Shown piece by piece: positions 1-9,078 of a stretch of DNA of 64,000 bases. Position numbers and translations under genes: made by a program. The DNA is from Vreelandella profundi. Lineage in GTDB: Bacteria > Pseudomonadota > Gammaproteobacteria > Pseudomonadales > Halomonadaceae. The stretch covers positions 2,728,001 to 2,792,000 of the forward strand of contig NZ_CP077941.1 in NCBI RefSeq assembly GCF_019722725.1. Direction: 5' to 3'. A model generated the notes under the pieces. The model was not told where the DNA came from and did no database searches. It saw only the letters and a program-made list of their open reading frames with translations. The first letter of the stretch is position 1. The number at the start of each line of letters is the position of its first letter.

Positions 1-1381
1 CCATCAAACACCACACCAGAACGACAACCGGTAGGATGTAATGCAGCCCAACCATTACCGTCGGCCGCGTTTGTGGAAGCGTTAACACCGCCGTATTCGG
101 ATCATCCATCTCGAGTTCTGGATAGTTCGAGCTAACTTTCAATAGCCCGACATAAATAACCGCCAAGCCCACAGACACGACCCAAGGGGTCGACTCACCT
201 AATACCGGCTTGAGCCAGCCAAGGCCGTAATAAACGACAAACGATAGCCCCATCAACAAAATCAGGCCGGTCATAAAACCAAGAATCTTGTTCAGCAAGG
301 GGCGTTTAGGATTACTTGAAGGCAACCCCTTCATATCCGCTTTCAAGGCTTCAAGGTGAACAATATAGATAAGGGCAATATAGGAAATGATCGCAGGCAA
401 AAAGGCATGCTTAATAACTTCGACGTAAGAAATACCCACGTACTCCACCATCAAGAACGCAGCGGCGCCCATGACCGGCGGCATGATTTGGCCATTCACC
501 GAGGAGGCAACTTCAACAGCCCCCGCTTTTTCTGCACTGAAGCCAACGCGCTTCATCATCGGGATCGTAAACGTACCCGTAGTTACCGTATTGGCAATCG
601 ACGATCCTGAGATCAAGCCAGTCAACCCTGACGCCACGACGGCGGCTTTGGCTGGCCCGCCTTTCAAGTGACCCAGCATAGAAAAAGCGACTTTAATGAA
701 ATAGTTACCCGCACCGGCTTTCTCAAGCAGTGCGCCAAACAGAACAAATAGGAAAACAAAACTGGTAGAAACGCCCAGCGCAATACCAAATACCCCTTGG
801 GTACCCAGCCACTGGTGATTAATCAAACCGCCTAAACTCACACCGCGGTGGGCCAAAATGCCCGGCATGTAAGGGCCAAACACCGAGTAGACAATAAACA
901 ATCCCGCCACGATCATTAGCGGCGGCCCGAGCGCCCGCCGGGTGGCTTCTAGCAACATAATAATGCCAAGCACACCAATCACGATGTCTTGAGTGATAGG
1001 ACGCCCTGGGCGCTGTGCTAGGTCGGCATAAAAGATAAATAAGTATGCACCGCAGAAAGCAGCAACCGCGGCCAACGCCCAGTCTTGAAGCGGAATACGG
1101 TCACGCGGTGAGCGCTTAAATGCGGGGTAGGCCATAAAGGCAAGAAACAGCGCGAAGGCCAAATGAATCGAGCGTGATTCAGTGGCACTAAATACACCGA
1201 ACCCCACCATATACGGCAGCGGTGAAGCTATCCAAAGCTGAAACAGCGACCATATCGCTGCAATGCTTACCAACAGTTGCCCCGGCACGCCTGCGGGCTT
1301 TCTTGCTCCCGAGTCGCTGGAAGCAACCATATCATCTAGGTCACTTTCAGCGACCGCCGAAGGTTGTTTGTCATCACGCAT
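1..1381 (-). CDS. TRAP transporter fused permease (4TM/12TM, TAXI-associated), C-terminus outside window
   Basis: This is the membrane component of a TAXI-type TRAP transporter, in which the small (DctQ) and large (DctM) permease domains are fused. It imports an organic anion using an ion gradient, fed by the periplasmic protein encoded just upstream. The roughly 460 visible residues start MRDDKQP at 1381 and are strongly hydrophobic. They carry the DctM-type signature GLISGSSIANTVTTGTF and the stretch VNGQIMPPVMGAAAFLM. The gene runs off the left edge, so its C-terminal part is missing. It follows the TAXI gene after a 132-base gap holding a stem-loop. The substrate is unknown; TAXI systems are linked to glutamate, 2-oxoglutarate and similar acids. 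Confidence 0.93.
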   Translation of the reverse strand, partial: MRDDKQPSAVAESDLDDMVASSDSGARKPAGVPGQLLVSIAAIWSLFQLWIASPLPYMVGFGVFSATESRSIHLAFALFLAFMAYPAFKRSPRDRIPLQDWALAAVAAFCGAYLFIFYADLAQRPGRPITQDIVIGVLGIIMLLEATRRALGPPLMIVAGLFIVYSVFGPYMPGILAHRGVSLGGLINHQWLGTQGVFGIALGVSTSFVFLFVLFGALLEKAGAGNYFIKVAFSMLGHLKGGPAKAAVVASGLTGLISGSSIANTVTTGTFTIPMMKRVGFSAEKAGAVEVASSVNGQIMPPVMGAAAFLMVEYVGISYVEVIKHAFLPAIISYIALIYIVHLEALKADMKGLPSSNPKRPLLNKILGFMTGLILLMGLSFVVYYGLGWLKPVLGESTPWVVSVGLAVIYVGLLKVSSNYPELEMDDPNTAVLTLPQTRPTVMVGLHYILPVVVLVWCLM

Positions 1382-1431
1382 ACGCTTGCCCTGCCTATGG
1401 TCAGCGCTGACAATCAGCGCTTTCAACAAGA

Positions 1432-1458
1432 AGCGCGGACACCCAGGGTGCCCGCGCT
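1432..1458 (-). terminator. Stem-loop between TAXI binding-protein gene and permease gene
   Basis: A 13-base stem with one G-U pair (arms 1432-1444 and 1446-1458) sits 56 bases after the binding-protein stop and 51 bases before the permease start. It has no long T-run, so it may act as a partial terminator or as a 3'-end stabiliser that favours the binding protein. Similar stem-loops follow the other two TRAP binding-protein genes in this window. Confidence 0.6.
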
Positions 1459-1513
1459 TTACTACTCGTGGTGAAGACTACTCACCGACCTATCTTTACG
1501 CTGGTGCTTAGAC

Positions 1514-2494
1514 TTACTCGATCCAGCCACGCTCACGGTAATAACGCGCGGCGCCGTCATGTAACGGAGCGGTTAAACCGTCAGAGATCATGTCTTCTTC
1601 ATTAAGATTTTCAAACGCTGGGTGCAGACGCTTGAAGCGGTCAAAGTTTTCAAATACTGCTTTCACCGTTTCATAGACAATGTCTTCATCAACATCGGCA
1701 GAAGAAACGAAGGTAGCGGCGACGCCAAAGGTTTCAACGTCTTCGTCGTTACCACGGTACAGGCCACCCGGAATCACAGAGCGAGTGTAGTACGGGTACT
1801 CTTCAATCAGCGCGTCGATTTTATCGCCGGTCACCGGCACTAAGCGCGCATCGATGGTAGTCGTGGCTTCTTGGATAGAACCGTTCGGGTGACCAACAAC
1901 ATATACCATCGCATCGATGTTGTTATCGGACAGGGCTGCAGACTGCTCGGCGGCATCTAACTGAGATGCTAGTGCAAAGGTGTCTTCGTCCCAGCCAAAC
2001 GCCTCCATGACCACATCCATGGTGTTACGCTGACCAGAACCTGGGTTACCAATGTTGACACGCTTACCAGGGAAATCGCTGATGGTCTCAATGCCAGAAT
2101 CAGCACGAGCAACCACGGTTAGCGGCTCACCGTGCATGGTGAATACCGAGCGCATTTCTTCCCAAGGGCCTTCTTCTTCGAAGTTGGCTTCGCCATTGTA
2201 AGCGCGGTATTGAACATCAGACTGAACAACGCCCATGTCCAGTTCGCCGCTCTTCATGCCGTTCACGTTAGCAACCGAACCACCGGTAGACGGCGCGTTA
2301 CAGCGGATGTTGTGCTCGTCGCTGCCGCGGTTAACCATACGGCAAACCGACTGGCCGACGACGTAATAAACACCGGTTTGGCCGCCGGTACCGATGGTGA
2401 TGTAGCGTTCTTGTGCCACTGCAGGAGACGCGAAGGTCGCTGCAGCAATTAGCGCACCAGAGAAGGCGGCAGTGGAAAATACATGGCGTTTCAT
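1514..2494 (-). CDS. TAXI-family TRAP transporter solute-binding protein
   Basis: Periplasmic substrate-binding protein of about 326 residues that delivers an organic anion to the fused permease at 1-1381. It starts with a Sec signal peptide (MKRHVFSTAAFSGAL, cleavage near SPAVAQ|ERY). The mature protein begins ITIGTGGQTGVYYVVGQSVC, the classic TAXI N-terminus. I chose the ATG at 2494, with AGAGGTG about seven bases upstream, over an in-frame GTG at 2500 that would abut the ribosome-binding site. The mature protein is acidic, as expected in a halophile periplasm. Family assignment is firm; the ligand is not known. Confidence 0.95.
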   Translation of the reverse strand: MKRHVFSTAAFSGALIAAATFASPAVAQERYITIGTGGQTGVYYVVGQSVCRMVNRGSDEHNIRCNAPSTGGSVANVNGMKSGELDMGVVQSDVQYRAYNGEANFEEEGPWEEMRSVFTMHGEPLTVVARADSGIETISDFPGKRVNIGNPGSGQRNTMDVVMEAFGWDEDTFALASQLDAAEQSAALSDNNIDAMVYVVGHPNGSIQEATTTIDARLVPVTGDKIDALIEEYPYYTRSVIPGGLYRGNDEDVETFGVAATFVSSADVDEDIVYETVKAVFENFDRFKRLHPAFENLNEEDMISDGLTAPLHDGAARYYRERGWIE

Positions 2495-2514
2495 GAACAC
2501 ACCTCTTTATCTTG

Positions 2515-2568
2515 ATGTTATGAGCGTAGTTTATGTTATGAACATCGTTGATGTTATGAGCATCGCGC
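2515..2568. repeat. Three 18-base degenerate tandem units
   Basis: The motif ATGTTATGARC recurs at 2515, 2533 and 2551 with an exact 18-base period, just upstream of the TAXI gene. It falls in the 430-base gap between 2495 and 2924, which contains no convincing gene. The array may overlap the TAXI promoter. Confidence 0.7.
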
Positions 2569-2673
2569 GTTTTGGTTTCACCCTGTGAACCGCTCCCTAA
2601 AGGTGGTCGTGCCCCAAAACGATTTCAAGACAATCTGTTACAGGCACCAGCCTGGCTACCTGCTATTACTACT

Positions 2674-2755
2674 TTAGCGAAAAACAAAACGTTTGGCGAA
2701 AAACAAAGCGCTTTGATAAAAATAAACCGCTTAGCGAAAAAGCGCGCTTGGCGAT
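2674..2755. repeat. A-rich degenerate direct repeats of about 17-20 bases
   Basis: Units beginning TTAGCGAAAAA or TTGGCGAAAAA recur at about 2674, 2693, 2713 (diverged), 2731 and 2748. A small reading frame crosses them (2572-2757), but its sequence simply follows the repeat and it has no good start context. The rest of the 2495-2924 gap shows nothing I can name. Confidence 0.6.
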
Positions 2756-2924
2756 GAGTCGCCTCATCGTCCATTTAAAGCGCATCTCACCGCGGAAGAT
2801 AGTAGTTTAATGACCGATAACGTTTAGTAAGCGTTAAACCCCATACCGTTTTCGCATAGGGGATAATGATGTTCGCAGCTTGCTCGACGCCCACGGCTCT
2901 TATGTGCAGCTAGCGAAGCGCTTA

Positions 2925-4229
2925 TCAAACGTTATAGCCCAGCACGCTGGGTAGCCACAGCGCGATCGCTGGGAACAGTGCCACCAGCGCCAGCGCACAG
3001 CCCATTGCGACCACAAACAGCAGCGCCCAGCCAATGGTTTGTTCCAATCGAATTTTTGCCACTTCGGTGGTCACCATTAAATTGACCGCCACCGGCGGGG
3101 TAAACTGCCCGATCGCAATATTCATCGCTAAGAGAATACCAAACCACACCGGATTCCACTCAAAGTGCTGCATCACAGGAATCAGAATGGGCATCATGAT
3201 TAAATAAATCGAGATGGCATCCAATAACATGCCCGCCACCAGCACCGCCAGCATCACCAAAACAAGCAGCAATACGCCGTTGTCGGTCAGGCCAATCACC
3301 CATTCCGCTAAATGGCGGAAAGTGCCCAGCATTGTTCCCGCCCAGGCAAAAATACCCGCCAGGGCGATAATTAACATCACCACACCGGAAATAATCGCCG
3401 CCTCGCCGAGCAGCTCCCACAAATCGCGAAGCGATAGCTCGCGGGTGAAAAAAAGCCCAACTAGTGCCCCATACGCAACCGCGACAACGGCGGCTTCTGT
3501 CGGTGTAAATAGGCCCGAGCGCAAACCACCTAGAATCAGCACCGGCGCAAACAGCGCCGGTATCGCCTGCTTAAACGTGGTGCGCACGCTGAGTTGCTCG
3601 GCGCCTTCCACCGGTGTTCCGCCTTCCCAACCATAGCGTTTGGAAACAATCATCGCAGGGACTAACAGCGCGATGCCCGCCAAAATCCCCGGAAACAAAC
3701 CCGCCGCAAAAAGAGCACGCAGATCAACGCCGGGTACTACAATCGAGTAAAGAATCAGCGCCACTGAGGGTGGAATAAGAATCGCGGTAGAAGCAGACGC
3801 CGCGATCAGCGTGGCTGAGAAAGGTTTGGGATAGCCGGCTTTGGTCATACTGGGTAGCATCACCATCGCGACAGCCGCCGCATCGGCGGGGCCTGAACCG
3901 CTCATGCCGCCCATAATCATGCACACCAGCACCGCGACTAACGCTAAACCGCCATGGCGAGGACCAATCAGCGCCTGAGCAAAGCGCACAAGCCGCAGTG
4001 CCACCCCTGAGCGTTCAAAAATAAGCCCAGTTAAAATGAACAGCGGAATCGCAATCAGCGGGTATTTAGCGATGCTGTTGTAGGTATTAGTGCCTAACGT
4101 GGCCAGCATATCTGGCGACAGCCCAACCACGATGCCCACCGCGCCGGAAAGCGCTAATGAAAATGCTACCGGCACGCCCGCAATCAATAACCCGGCAAAG
4201 GCCAGAATCATCCATACATCAGGGCTCAT
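2925..4229 (-). CDS. dctM: TRAP transporter large permease (DctM family)
   Basis: The 434-residue, roughly 12-helix subunit that carries the transport path of a DctPQM system. It begins with hydrophobic segments and contains the family signatures YPLIAIPLFILTG, MGGMSGSGPADAAAVAMVML, ILIPPSVALILYSIVV and IAIGQFTPPVAVNLMV. Its start overlaps the end of dctQ by 11 bases, implying translational coupling. It is the last gene of a dctP-dctQ-dctM operon on the minus strand. The substrate is probably a C4-dicarboxylate or another small carboxylate; the sequence does not say which. Confidence 0.95.
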   Translation of the reverse strand: MSPDVWMILAFAGLLIAGVPVAFSLALSGAVGIVVGLSPDMLATLGTNTYNSIAKYPLIAIPLFILTGLIFERSGVALRLVRFAQALIGPRHGGLALVAVLVCMIMGGMSGSGPADAAAVAMVMLPSMTKAGYPKPFSATLIAASASTAILIPPSVALILYSIVVPGVDLRALFAAGLFPGILAGIALLVPAMIVSKRYGWEGGTPVEGAEQLSVRTTFKQAIPALFAPVLILGGLRSGLFTPTEAAVVAVAYGALVGLFFTRELSLRDLWELLGEAAIISGVVMLIIALAGIFAWAGTMLGTFRHLAEWVIGLTDNGVLLLVLVMLAVLVAGMLLDAISIYLIMMPILIPVMQHFEWNPVWFGILLAMNIAIGQFTPPVAVNLMVTTEVAKIRLEQTIGWALLFVVAMGCALALVALFPAIALWLPSVLGYNV

Positions 4230-4698
4230 CAGAAAGTCTCCCCGTCAAACGATCATGCGTCTGCTGTATCAGCCGCCAGAACATGGCAGCTGTCAGTACA
4301 GGTAGCCACACCAAATACCACCACTGGGGCAAGCCAAGCCCAGGCGAAAGCGACTCCCACTGATGCTCTTGCCAGGCTAATTTACCGCCATACCAAGTAA
4401 TCAAACCCAGCACAAGGGCAACACACAGCGCTTGAAATACGATCAGTGCACGGCGGTACTTCGGCGGTAATACGCGCTCTAAAAAGCTGATGCGAATGTG
4501 CCGGTTACGGCGCAGCGCAACCGAGGCGCCGGCAAAGGTCAGCACCACTAGCAAGAAAACGGAAAACTCTTCGGTAAACGAAAAAGAGCCGCCGGTTAAG
4601 TAGCGAGTAATGACATTTCCAAGACTAATCAAAGAGATAATACTTAATGCCAGCGCGCCCAACCAGCGTTCAAGGCGGGCATCAGGAAAGCCTTTCAT
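4219..4698 (-). CDS. dctQ: TRAP transporter small permease (DctQ family)
   Basis: A 159-residue inner-membrane protein with four predicted helices, the small TRAP subunit that scaffolds DctM. It shows the DctQ-like pattern NVITRYLTGGSFSFTEEFSV followed by LVVLTFAGASVALRRNRHI. It lies between the binding-protein gene, 65 bases upstream with a stem-loop in the gap, and dctM, which it overlaps by 11 bases. DctQ proteins diverge quickly, so the call rests on topology and context as well as motifs. Confidence 0.93.
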   Translation of the reverse strand: MKGFPDARLERWLGALALSIISLISLGNVITRYLTGGSFSFTEEFSVFLLVVLTFAGASVALRRNRHIRISFLERVLPPKYRRALIVFQALCVALVLGLITWYGGKLAWQEHQWESLSPGLGLPQWWYLVWLPVLTAAMFWRLIQQTHDRLTGRLSDEP

Positions 4699-4719
4699 GG
4701 CAGCCTCACAGCAACAAAG

Positions 4720-4743
4720 CTACCGGCCATTGAGGGCCGGTAG
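4720..4743 (-). terminator. Stem-loop between dctP and dctQ
   Basis: A perfect 9-base stem (arms 4720-4728 and 4735-4743, loop of six) lies 20 bases after the dctP stop on the transcribed strand and is followed by CTTTGTTG. It is probably a partial terminator or 3' protector that lets the binding protein be made in excess over the permease. Confidence 0.6.
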
Positions 4744-4763
4744 TCAACGGTCATAGGAATTAC

Positions 4764-5774
4764 TTAGCGGGCATCAATGGCTGCTTGAGCGGCGTTGACG
4801 ACGTCTTCACCAATACGCGGCGCCCATTTTTCATAGACTGACTGCGTGGCCTCAACAAAGGCCTGATACTGCTCATCGGTAAGCTCCGTTACCGTCACAC
4901 CGCGCTCCTCGATGGCGGCCAAGCGCTCGCTCTCTTCTTCACGGGTCATGGCGATTTCCCACTCACCGGCTTCCAAGGCTGTTTCACGCAGCATAGTTTG
5001 TTGCTCTTCGCTCAGCGACGCCCATACCTGCTGATTCACCGCAAAAATCAGCGGATCATTCATATAGTTCCAAAGCGTCAAATGCGCCTGGCCTACTTGG
5101 TCGATACGCGCCACGTCAAACACGGAAAGCGGATTTTCCTGACCGTCGACAGCTCCCGTGGTTAGCGCAGGCTGCGCGTCGGTCCAGCTCATTTGCGTAG
5201 GGTCCGCGCCGAGTGCAGAGAACGTATCCTGGAACAAAGGCGAACCCACCACGCGAATCTTCAAGCCGTCCAGATCATCGGGCTGAGTGATCGCCCCGCG
5301 TGAGTTGGACACCTGGCGGAAGCCGTTCTCGCCCCATGCCAATGGAATAACGCCGCGCGATTCGATCGCTGCAAAGACCATGTCACCCGCTTCACCCCCG
5401 GTCACCGCATCTACCGCGGCTTCATCAGGAATAAAAAACGGCAAAGAAAAGAGGTTAAGTTCTGGCACCTGTGGCGACCAGTTAATCGTCGAGCCCACCG
5501 CAGCGTCGATTAACCCCGAGCGCATGGCAGAAAATTCGCGTGTCTGATCGCCCGAAACCAGCTGGGAGTTGGGATACACACGTAGCGTCAGCTCACCGTC
5601 GCTGCGCTCTTCTACTAATTCGGCCCACTTCTCGGCCGCCTGCCCCCAGGGAAACGCGTCAGACAATACGGTAGAAACCGAAAGTTCGCGGGCTTGAGCA
5701 GAAAGGGAGGCAGAAAGCAGTGCCGCACCGGCCAAGCCGGCAGTCAAACGAGCCATTGAGCGTGTCAGCGTCAT
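4764..5774 (-). CDS. dctP: TRAP transporter solute-binding protein (DctP family)
   Basis: Periplasmic binding protein of about 336 residues for the DctQM permease encoded downstream. A signal peptide (MTLTRSMARLTAGLAGAALL, cleavage near SAQA|REL) precedes the DctP fold. The carboxylate-binding region reads GENGFRQVSNSRG and the hinge reads ALTTGAVDGQENPLSVF. I placed the start at 5774, preceded by AAGGAATCACC. The open frame extends to 5861, but that extension is not signal-like. The gene is the first of the operon and is divergent from the EamA-like gene. Confidence 0.95.
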   Translation of the reverse strand: MTLTRSMARLTAGLAGAALLSASLSAQARELSVSTVLSDAFPWGQAAEKWAELVEERSDGELTLRVYPNSQLVSGDQTREFSAMRSGLIDAAVGSTINWSPQVPELNLFSLPFFIPDEAAVDAVTGGEAGDMVFAAIESRGVIPLAWGENGFRQVSNSRGAITQPDDLDGLKIRVVGSPLFQDTFSALGADPTQMSWTDAQPALTTGAVDGQENPLSVFDVARIDQVGQAHLTLWNYMNDPLIFAVNQQVWASLSEEQQTMLRETALEAGEWEIAMTREEESERLAAIEERGVTVTELTDEQYQAFVEATQSVYEKWAPRIGEDVVNAAQAAIDAR

Positions 5775-5987
5775 GGTGATTCCTTTTTTATCTATTTTTT
5801 TGGGGTGTATATTTAGAATGCCTGAGCGTAGCCATGGCGAGGCTTTTCGTTTAAGCCACACTTATTGTATTCGCTTAGCGCGCGAAAGAAAGGCGCCTAT
5901 GGTCGGCATGGCAAAGATAGTCTCCGTCGCTGTATTATTTTGGCACTCTCTCAAGCTGTTACAATGGCTATCTGTTTCCTTCCTGCC

Positions 5988-6860
5988 ATGGACATCAACG
6001 TGCCCCTACGCGACCTGCTGCTCGGCCTCTTCGTTATCGCTATTTGGGCGTTAAACATCATTGTTATTAAAGTGGGCGTGGCAGAGCTGCCGCCGCTATT
6101 GATAACCACCATTCGCTTTATGCTGGTCGCAGCGCTTCTAGTCCCCTTTTATCCCGTCGCGCGTGCGCAGCTGCCGTTTTTACTGCTGCTATCAGTGACG
6201 TTCGGAAGCCTGCACTTTGCGCTGCTATTCATTGGTTTAGAGCACGCGGAAGCGGGCACCGGCGCGCTGCTCGTGCAGATGGGTACGCCGTTTGCCACGT
6301 TATTGGCAGTGGTGTTTCTTAAAGAGCGGCTGGGGCCTAAGCGTATCGTCGGACTGCTGCTCTCCTTTGCAGGCATCGCCGTGATTGCGGGTGGGCCAAC
6401 GCTGCCGTCGCCTTTGCCATTAACTATCTTGCTGCTGAGCGCACTAGGCTGGGCAGTCTCGCAGCTGTTAATTAAGCGCGGCCCACCGATTGCCCCGTTG
6501 GCACTTGCTGGATGGGTGGCGCTGTTTGCAGTGCCTCAGGTAGCGCTGGGGTCGTGGCTATTTGAAAGTGGTCAATGGCAGGCAGTTAAGCAGGCAAGCT
6601 GGGTGGGCTGGGGCGCAATTATATACACCGCCGTCATGTCATCGATTGTCGCTTACGGGATTTGGTACGCACTGTTGCGTCGCCATCCTATCAATCGCGT
6701 CATTCCCATGACGCTGCTAACGCCGGTGTTTGCGGTGGGCCTAGGCGCGCTGCTGATGGGCGACAGCCTAGGCATGCACAAGCTGATAGGGGGAGGATTG
6801 GTGGTCTCAGGTATCGCGCTGATTGTGATTAAATTTCGCCGCGCACCCCGTCTCGCTTAG
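5988..6860 (+). CDS. EamA-like DMT-family exporter
   Basis: A ten-helix drug/metabolite transporter of about 290 residues built from two EamA repeats. The N-terminal part (WALNIIVIKVG, PPLLITTIRFMLVAAL) resembles E. coli EamA, an exporter of cysteine and O-acetylserine, but the substrate here is inferred only from that similarity. The frame is open from 5865. I prefer the ATG at 5988 (MDINVPLRD), because translation from there begins directly with the first helix. Its last four bases overlap the end of the convergent DUF192 gene. Confidence 0.88.
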   Translation: MDINVPLRDLLLGLFVIAIWALNIIVIKVGVAELPPLLITTIRFMLVAALLVPFYPVARAQLPFLLLLSVTFGSLHFALLFIGLEHAEAGTGALLVQMGTPFATLLAVVFLKERLGPKRIVGLLLSFAGIAVIAGGPTLPSPLPLTILLLSALGWAVSQLLIKRGPPIAPLALAGWVALFAVPQVALGSWLFESGQWQAVKQASWVGWGAIIYTAVMSSIVAYGIWYALLRRHPINRVIPMTLLTPVFAVGLGALLMGDSLGMHKLIGGGLVVSGIALIVIKFRRAPRLA

Positions 6861-7390
6861 GGTGCGGGCTGGCAGAAACCGGCATCGTCAGGGATCGACA
6901 CACAGTCACCCACTTTAATACCCCGCTCGGCAAAGTATCCGCCGTTAACCTCTAGCGCCGAGTAATAAGCAGCACCGGCCGGATAGGAAGGGCAACGGCT
7001 TGGCTCAGAGGACTCGCAGGGCGGCATGGTATTGATGGCGACAATCTGGCCATTGGCATCGATAAAGGCAATATCGAGGGGAATGAGCGTGCGATACATC
7101 CAGAAGGCATTGTTAGCCGACTGTTCGCTCTGAAACCGAAACAACATGCCATTGCTTTCGGGCATGCTCTCACGCTCCATCAAACCACGCTGACGCTGAG
7201 CAATCGTTTCCGCCACCTCAGCGTCGACACGATGCGGGCCACCCTCGCTGTGAATGGCCAGCGCCAGCGTTTGCAGGCCGGCTGGCTTCGCCTGCCCCCA
7301 CGCCACTGCACTAAGTAACGACATCGGCAGCAGTGCCGCCAGCGGTAACAATAACGACGCCTTAAGCAGCGTGCGACGCGTAGAGTCCAT
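6857..7390 (-). CDS. DUF192 family exported protein
   Basis: A 177-residue protein with an N-terminal export signal containing twin arginines (STRRTLLKASLLLPLAAL) and a likely cleavage after AWGQA, so either Tat or Sec export is possible. The mature part is a DUF192 domain, recognisable from QRQRGLMERESMPESNGMLF, FWMYRTLIPLDIAFID and ALEVNGGYFAERGIKVGD. The function of DUF192 is not established. The gene overlaps the convergent exporter gene by four bases and lies 84 bases downstream of pyk. Confidence 0.9.
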   Translation of the reverse strand: MDSTRRTLLKASLLLPLAALLPMSLLSAVAWGQAKPAGLQTLALAIHSEGGPHRVDAEVAETIAQRQRGLMERESMPESNGMLFRFQSEQSANNAFWMYRTLIPLDIAFIDANGQIVAINTMPPCESSEPSRCPSYPAGAAYYSALEVNGGYFAERGIKVGDCVSIPDDAGFCQPAP

Positions 7391-7474
7391 GCGTACTTCC
7401 TTTTATGATGCGCGTAACTCCCCAGTTTATGGGGAACCTATCAGCAGCAGGCCAGCCTCCAGCCATGCTGTCTA

Positions 7475-8956
7475 TTAGCCGTTATGCTCAGCGTGCTGGT
7501 CGGTAATCTCCATCACCTTCATCGTATTCGTGCCGCCATGAGCGTTCATGTGATCGCCGCGAGTAAGAATCACATGATCACCGGTTTTTGAGATACCGGT
7601 TTTCACCAGCAGTTCAAGCGCTCGGTCGTTTAGCTCGGTGGGTGACATTTCAGACGTATCAAAAGGGAGCGACACGACCCCGCGATACAGTGCCATACGG
7701 CGCTGTGCGATAGGGTTATGCGCTAAGCCCACAATCGGCAACCCGGAACGAATACGCGAGGCAATCAGTGGCGTATAGCCAGAAGACGTCATGCAGGCAA
7801 TTGCGCTAACGCCGGTCATATGGTTCGCGGCATACATCGCTGAAAGCGCGATAGTTTCATCAGGGCGAGTAAACCCTTCATGAATGCGGTGGCCGGATTC
7901 TTGGGCGGATTTTTCACGCTCAGCGCCTAAACAAACCCGCGCCATGGCTTCTACAGTTTCAAGCGGATAGTCGCCTGCGGCGGTTTCCGCGGAAAGCATT
8001 ACCGCATCGCTACCGTCCAGCACGGCGTTAGCCACATCGAACACTTCTGCCCGTGTGGGCAGCGGCGCCGAAATCATGCTTTCCATCATCTGTGTCGCGG
8101 TGATCACTGCGCGATTGAGCGAGCGAGCCCGCTTAATCATGCGTTTTTGCACGCCGACCAGCTTGGCATCGCCAATTTCTACGCCGAGATCACCCCGCGC
8201 CACCATCACCGCTTCGGAGGCTTCAATAATACCGTCGAGGGTGGCGTCATCCGCCACGGCCTCAGCGCGTTCAACCTTAGCTACTAAGCCAATATCTTTG
8301 CCCGCCTCGCCCAATAAGCGGCGTGCTTCGCGCATATCTTCAGCATGGCGGGGGAAAGAAATAGCCAAGTAATCGACGCCAATCTCGACGGCGGTCTTCA
8401 GGTCTTCTTTATCTTTTTCAGTCAACGCCGGCGCTGAGAGCCCGCCACCCTGTTTATTGATGCCTTTATGGTTGGAAAGCTTGCCGCCTACCACCACAAC
8501 GGTATGCACCTGCTGGCCGCTTACGCGAGCAACGTCTAGAACGACGCGACCGTCGTCTAGCAGCAGGCGATCGCCCTCGGCGACGTCTTGCGACAGCGTT
8601 GTGTAGTCGCAGCCCACTTGGTGGATATCACCAGCGTCGCCGTCTAGCGCCATATCGAGAATAAACGGCTGGCCTTCTTTGAGCACCACCGCGCCATCCC
8701 GAAAACGGGCAATACGAATTTTGGGGCCTTGCAGGTCGCCCAACGCAGCAACGCTGCGGCCTAGCTTCGCGGCGATTTCACGCACCTGAGTTAAGCGTCG
8801 GCGGTGATCGTCGGCGGTACCATGAGAGAAATTCAAACGCACCACGTCCACGCCGGCAGCAAGCATGGCCTCCAATACGCCTTCACGATCACTGGCTGGG
8901 CCAAGTGTGGCGACAATTTTGGTACGACGGATCGAAGAAAAGTGCAGTGCGCTCAT
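7475..8956 (-). CDS. pyk: Pyruvate kinase (PykA type)
   Basis: A cytosolic glycolytic enzyme converting phosphoenolpyruvate and ADP to pyruvate and ATP. At 493 residues it is close to the E. coli PykA length. It carries [13 protein letters not shown] and RLNFSHG at the N-terminus, [21 protein letters not shown] and [10 protein letters not shown] around the active site, and a C-terminal allosteric domain. [15 protein letters not shown] matches the PykA form. The start is preceded by GGTGGGA. It appears to be a single-gene unit. Confidence 0.97.
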   Translation of the reverse strand: MSALHFSSIRRTKIVATLGPASDREGVLEAMLAAGVDVVRLNFSHGTADDHRRRLTQVREIAAKLGRSVAALGDLQGPKIRIARFRDGAVVLKEGQPFILDMALDGDAGDIHQVGCDYTTLSQDVAEGDRLLLDDGRVVLDVARVSGQQVHTVVVVGGKLSNHKGINKQGGGLSAPALTEKDKEDLKTAVEIGVDYLAISFPRHAEDMREARRLLGEAGKDIGLVAKVERAEAVADDATLDGIIEASEAVMVARGDLGVEIGDAKLVGVQKRMIKRARSLNRAVITATQMMESMISAPLPTRAEVFDVANAVLDGSDAVMLSAETAAGDYPLETVEAMARVCLGAEREKSAQESGHRIHEGFTRPDETIALSAMYAANHMTGVSAIACMTSSGYTPLIASRIRSGLPIVGLAHNPIAQRRMALYRGVVSLPFDTSEMSPTELNDRALELLVKTGISKTGDHVILTRGDHMNAHGGTNTMKVMEITDQHAEHNG

Positions 8957-9078
8957 AATATTCCCACCATGCGAATTAGCCTGTAGTGACGCTATTGGAT
9001 AACGAGACTCTATTGAATAACACTAGCTTATCAGTTTAACGCGCTCTATATGTCAGCGGTACTGCTCACAGGCACGGA

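Noticed and set aside
2860..2924. Possible terminator downstream of dctM (CCCC/GGGG around 2840-2864).
   Set aside because: The arms do not pair well beyond four bases and there is no T-run.
3214..3636. 140-residue antisense frame inside dctM.
   Set aside because: Shadow of a strongly supported TRAP permease gene, with no start signal and no family.
5939..5980. TTGGCA ... TACAAT promoter for the EamA-like gene.
   Set aside because: The spacing is about 14 bases, too short for a confident sigma-70 promoter.
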